In this document: one piece after another, positions 62,845 to 64,000 of the stretch
Layout: each line of letters begins with the position of its first letter
How positions within the stretch are numbered: position 1 is the first letter of the stretch
Assembly: GCF_000011485.1 (NCBI RefSeq)
Contig: NC_005071.1
Coordinates: 933,347 to 997,346, forward strand
Source: Prochlorococcus marinus str. MIT 9313
GTDB lineage: Bacteria; Cyanobacteriota; Cyanobacteriia; PCC-6307; Cyanobiaceae
Direction of reading: 5' to 3'
DNA: 64,000 nt
Program-made: the position numbers and the translations under genes
The notes under the pieces: generated by a model
Told to the model about the DNA's origin: nothing
Seen by the model: only the letters and a program-made list of their open reading frames with translations
The model's database searches: none

Positions 62845-63177
62845 TCAACTGTTTTCTTGATCAAACCACTGCCGATCATCAAAATCCTCAGAAGGATGCA
62901 GACAAGCCTCTTGCATATTTTGATCTATTTGTTGATTAACTATCTGATCATCAGGTGTTTTTGTTTCAAGTTTAGGGAGCTGTTGCCAGCCACTGTTCCA
63001 CATAGAGGAGTCTTTCATTTCCTGCCAAGACACACGTAATCGTGCTTGGCCATCAAGTACAGAAACGAGATTCACCCATCGATCTGACCCCTTACCACCG
63101 TAGTTGATTGCAACAAAATGGCGAAAACCAAGCCGAGAAGTTGTACTTGTCCAAGCTTTGTTGGGTGGCCAGTTCAT
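62845..63177 (-). CDS. TIGR02450-family Trp-rich protein, 110 aa
   Basis: Small tryptophan-rich family found in cyanobacteria and proteobacteria. The pattern is clear: PPNKAWTSTTSRLGFRHFVAINY, SVLDGQARLRVSWQEMKDSSMWNSGWQQLP. I start at the second Met (63177), which fits the family N-terminus. The acidic C-terminal tail is an extra. Function unknown. Confidence 0.85.
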   Translation of the reverse strand: MNWPPNKAWTSTTSRLGFRHFVAINYGGKGSDRWVNLVSVLDGQARLRVSWQEMKDSSMWNSGWQQLPKLETKTPDDQIVNQQIDQNMQEACLHPSEDFDDRQWFDQENS

Positions 63178-63515
63178 AGGTAGACTAAGGCGATGCAAAA
63201 ATCGGAAAATACATTTTTACCAAGGATTCGGAGTCGATGGAAAACATCTATAGTTTTAGTAACGAAACAAAGACAGGAGATTCTGTTCTCTAACCAGGAT
63301 AATCCTAGAGCTATCTTGAACAAAATCATGGGATTGTAGTGGGATTATGATCTACCCAGCAGGTTAGTCTCGCGGCAATCACGCTCTTTTAAACCATGGC
63401 TAGCTGCGAGCATGCTGCAGAGAACGGAAGCCTAGGGAATCAATGGCTTGCGTAAAGTGGTGTCAAAGATGACGACTATCAATTGATTAGAGACCCTAAG
63501 CATCTAAATTTAGAC
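63178..63515. other. spacer, nothing recognised
   Basis: A 338-base spacer between divergent genes. No structure or frame worth listing. Confidence 0.35.
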
Positions 63516-63779
63516 ATGGCCAAACTCAAGACCGACAAATCAACACCTTGGCCCTTGTTGGTGATCAGCTTTTTCATCTCGTTATTTATTGGCAGCCAAT
63601 TAGGACTGGTTGGCCAGATGCTCTTATCTGATATCAGTGAGCAAATGAATTCTAATGACAAAAAAGATCAACAGTATAGAACTGAGAAAGAAGAGCCACA
63701 GACTCAACAATCGAGCTGTATCCAGCCCGCAGATGGTGGCCCAGCTTTGAATGAAAACTTCGAGCCATGCACAAATTAG
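63516..63779 (+). CDS. single-pass membrane protein, 87 aa
   Basis: Starts at ATG 63516 (basic AKLKTDKSTP), then one membrane helix (LLVISFFISLFIGSQLGLVGQML) and a polar tail with Gln/Glu and two Cys (SSCIQPAD, FEPCTN). The frame is open for 11 codons upstream with no better start. No family recognised. Confidence 0.55.
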   Translation: MAKLKTDKSTPWPLLVISFFISLFIGSQLGLVGQMLLSDISEQMNSNDKKDQQYRTEKEEPQTQQSSCIQPADGGPALNENFEPCTN

Positions 63780-63952
63780 AGTTTGATTTCATTTGATTGA
63801 ATGAACATTCTTCTGACGGTCAATACAGCAAGGACGTCAAGCAATAAACTAGCTGATTAGAACGAACAGAATACAGATTCGTGACTAAACTTGGCAAGGA
63901 GAAATTAAATAACAAGAAAGATTATCGGATTGGAATTTCTCGCTAGTAGAAA

Positions 63953-64000
63953 CTAGTCTCCGGTTTTAATGATAATCTCAACACGGCGATTGCGTTGGCG
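63953..64000 (-). CDS. 3' end of an OmpA/MotB-domain gene (partial)
   Basis: The last 15 codons read RQRNRRVEIIIKTGD then TAG. The NRRVEI motif is the conserved end of OmpA-like peptidoglycan-binding domains (R and RVEI contact the diaminopimelate residue). The rest of the gene lies beyond the right edge, so full identity is unknown. Confidence 0.7.
   Translation of the reverse strand, partial: RQRNRRVEIIIKTGD

Overview
The window looks like chromosome of a marine picocyanobacterium, most likely a low-light (LLIV, MIT9313-like) Prochlorococcus or a close marine Synechococcus. This is inferred from content: a prochlorosin-type lanthipeptide precursor with a Nif11-like leader, glucosylglycerol-phosphate phosphatase (StpA type), DUF3721, DUF2811 and TIGR02450 Trp-rich proteins, an arsenosugar-type radical SAM enzyme, and many tiny genes in long spacers. 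I see no rRNA, tRNA, CRISPR array, insertion sequence or prophage.

Layout. 0-5 kb: two mechanosensitive channels (MscS family, MscL), an isochorismatase-fold hydrolase, and a micro-ORF with its own hairpin and terminator. 5-9.4 kb: a secreted protein, a Fur-family regulator, two coupled DUF3721 proteins (one with a glycine-rich pentapeptide-like repeat), a SepF-like protein and ArsS. 10-17.5 kb: StpA divergent from a glycerol-3-phosphate-dehydrogenase-like protein, then an SbcCD/YhaNO-like repair pair and a small LuxR-type regulator. 18-30 kb: a sugar-kinase-like protein whose start codon lies in a strong hairpin, a DOMON-like protein, a protochlorophyllide-reductase-like SDR, a CDP-alcohol phosphatidyltransferase, a lytic transglycosylase, the metY-metA methionine operon, a two-domain kinase and an AlkB-like dioxygenase.

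30-39.9 kb is an islet of small genes and decaying genes: a compact cassette around a secreted thermonuclease flanked by two related micro-membrane proteins, a secreted-protein pseudogene carrying all three stop codons in one frame, a 13-G run, a repeat-built coiled-coil protein, the prochlorosin precursor with its terminator, a SemiSWEET, and a fragment of an inverse-autotransporter-like barrel. 39.9-44.8 kb: a polar amino-acid ABC transporter (AapJQMP/NatFGH type) split by an HdeD-like gene and an opposite-strand DUF6868 gene.

45-64 kb: a SulP anion transporter, an FAD oxidoreductase with a doubtful start, CbiX cobaltochelatase with a His-rich tail, a GMC oxidoreductase, several small membrane proteins, a prohibitin homologue, a symporter fused to a solute-binding domain, a PfkB kinase, a ribbon-helix-helix protein divergent from a two-gene micro-operon, and the 3' end of an OmpA/MotB-domain gene at the right edge.

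Themes: osmotic response (both mechanosensitive channel types plus compatible-solute synthesis), nutrient uptake (amino acids, anions, possibly sugars), and many small uncharacterised proteins. Several long perfect hairpins in spacers and at gene starts are not explained by the genes.
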